Shown here: positions 63,353 to 64,000 of the stretch, one piece after another
Layout: each line of letters starts with the position of its first letter
Numbering within the stretch: the stretch's first letter is position 1
NCBI GenBank assembly: GCA_014706295.1
Contig: JACSVZ010000008.1
Coordinates: 16,146,159-16,210,158 of the forward strand
Source: Lycocorax pyrrhopterus obiensis
Taxonomy: Eukaryota; Chordata; Aves; Passeriformes; Paradisaeidae
DNA length: 64,000 bases
Direction: 5' to 3'
Notes under the pieces: generated by a model
What the model was told of the DNA's origin: nothing
What the model saw: the letters and a program-made list of their open reading frames with translations, nothing else
The model's database searches: none
Made by a program: the position numbers and the translations under genes

Positions 63353-64000
63353 GTAAGGACACCAGTATGGTTTTTAGTCACAGTTAGTCACATCTACCTC
63401 TGCTAGAGCTGCTGTGAGCTGAACTCCCAGGACTTTATATGACTGGCATATGCTAATACACACTGAGTGGGTAGGTCTGGGGGAGAGTGCACACTGAGTT
63501 TCAGAATGTTGCTTTCATTTGGATACATATTTCCAGTTGCTGATTGAAAAGAGGCAATGTCAAGACAGTCATTACATGGGTTTGTGTTCTCATTAAGGGA
63601 AATGGGCATGTCCTGGCCTCCTTACCCTAGTGACTGGATCTTTCTCCTAATTATTTTTATGGGAAGGGGAGATTGAAAGGAGTTCCTGAATGCTGATTCT
63701 GAGGCAGTTACTAAGAGGAAAGTGAAGAGAATGGATGTGGAATTCTCAGTGATATATGAATTTGTCACCTGAGGCTGGAGGAGTCAGAGGGAAGTGAAGA
63801 TGAGGACTGGCTTCTGGAATGTAACTTTTTGTTATTTCTGGAGACACTTGGAATGTAAGACTATTGCTTCACCCATCCGTTTGGTTTTCTGCAAGTGTTT
63901 TCAGTTGAGAGTAGAGAAGCAGTCACTGTGTCCTTCCTTGTAGCATGTAGGTGACTCTAGAGGTAGCACAGTCCAGCAGGACCAGCAAGCCAGCACTCCA
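63353..64000 (+). other. start of intron 1
   Basis: Begins GTAAGG after the first coding exon and runs to the window edge. I see no convincing second exon: no paired splice sites with an open frame starting after one base were noticed. Contains nothing else I can support. Confidence 0.5.

Overview
The window is vertebrate nuclear DNA, almost certainly from a bird. The main evidence is CR1 LINE copies in three age classes: a 1.2 kb copy at 3302-4510 with reverse-transcriptase remnants and an ATTCTATG-like tail, a short 3'-end copy at 13869-13978, and two older, more diverged copies at 9041-9112 and 27180-27490. There is also one MIR-like SINE relic (26833-26942). Repeat density is low and base composition is moderately AT-rich. 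I see no Alu- or L1-type repeats and no bacterial-style gene packing, operons, rRNA or tRNA genes.

Layout. 1-3301: unique non-coding DNA. 3302-4510: the CR1 element with a frameshifted ORF2 pseudogene. 4511-26832: mostly unique non-coding DNA with two CR1 fragments, several hairpins, G/T- or A/C-rich simple tracts and one weak exon-like segment. 26833-27490: the MIR relic and an ancient CR1 lie close together. 27491-46772: unique DNA with a strong G-run/purine tract at 33.25 kb and three low-confidence exon-like segments at 39.4, 40.0 and 43.0 kb. 46773-47482: a pair of diverged direct repeats of unknown family. 47483-63178: unique DNA with an 84% tandem duplication, a pair of competing hairpins, a long T/G tract able to form G-quadruplexes, a Kozak-perfect small ORF at 60.6 kb and a near-consensus splice-site pair at 61.8 kb.

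The one well-supported gene feature is the 5' end of a plus-strand gene at 63.1-63.35 kb. It has a TATA-like box, an E-box and CACCC-type box upstream, a leader with a two-codon uORF, an ATG in strong Kozak context behind an in-frame stop, ten codons (MAPLTEKPES plus two bases of the next codon) and a canonical GTAAGG donor. The rest of that gene lies beyond the right edge, and I do not recognise it from ten residues. The promoter is not a CpG island, which suggests tissue-restricted expression (inference).

No complete protein-coding gene, CRISPR, operon or defence-type system is present. Open frames elsewhere reach only about 140-160 codons, many of them from non-ATG starts, which is what chance gives in 64 kb of this composition. 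The window is best read as intergenic DNA, or a very large intron, upstream of a gene that begins near 63.2 kb. I do not see a convincing undescribed system; the items below are the best leads.
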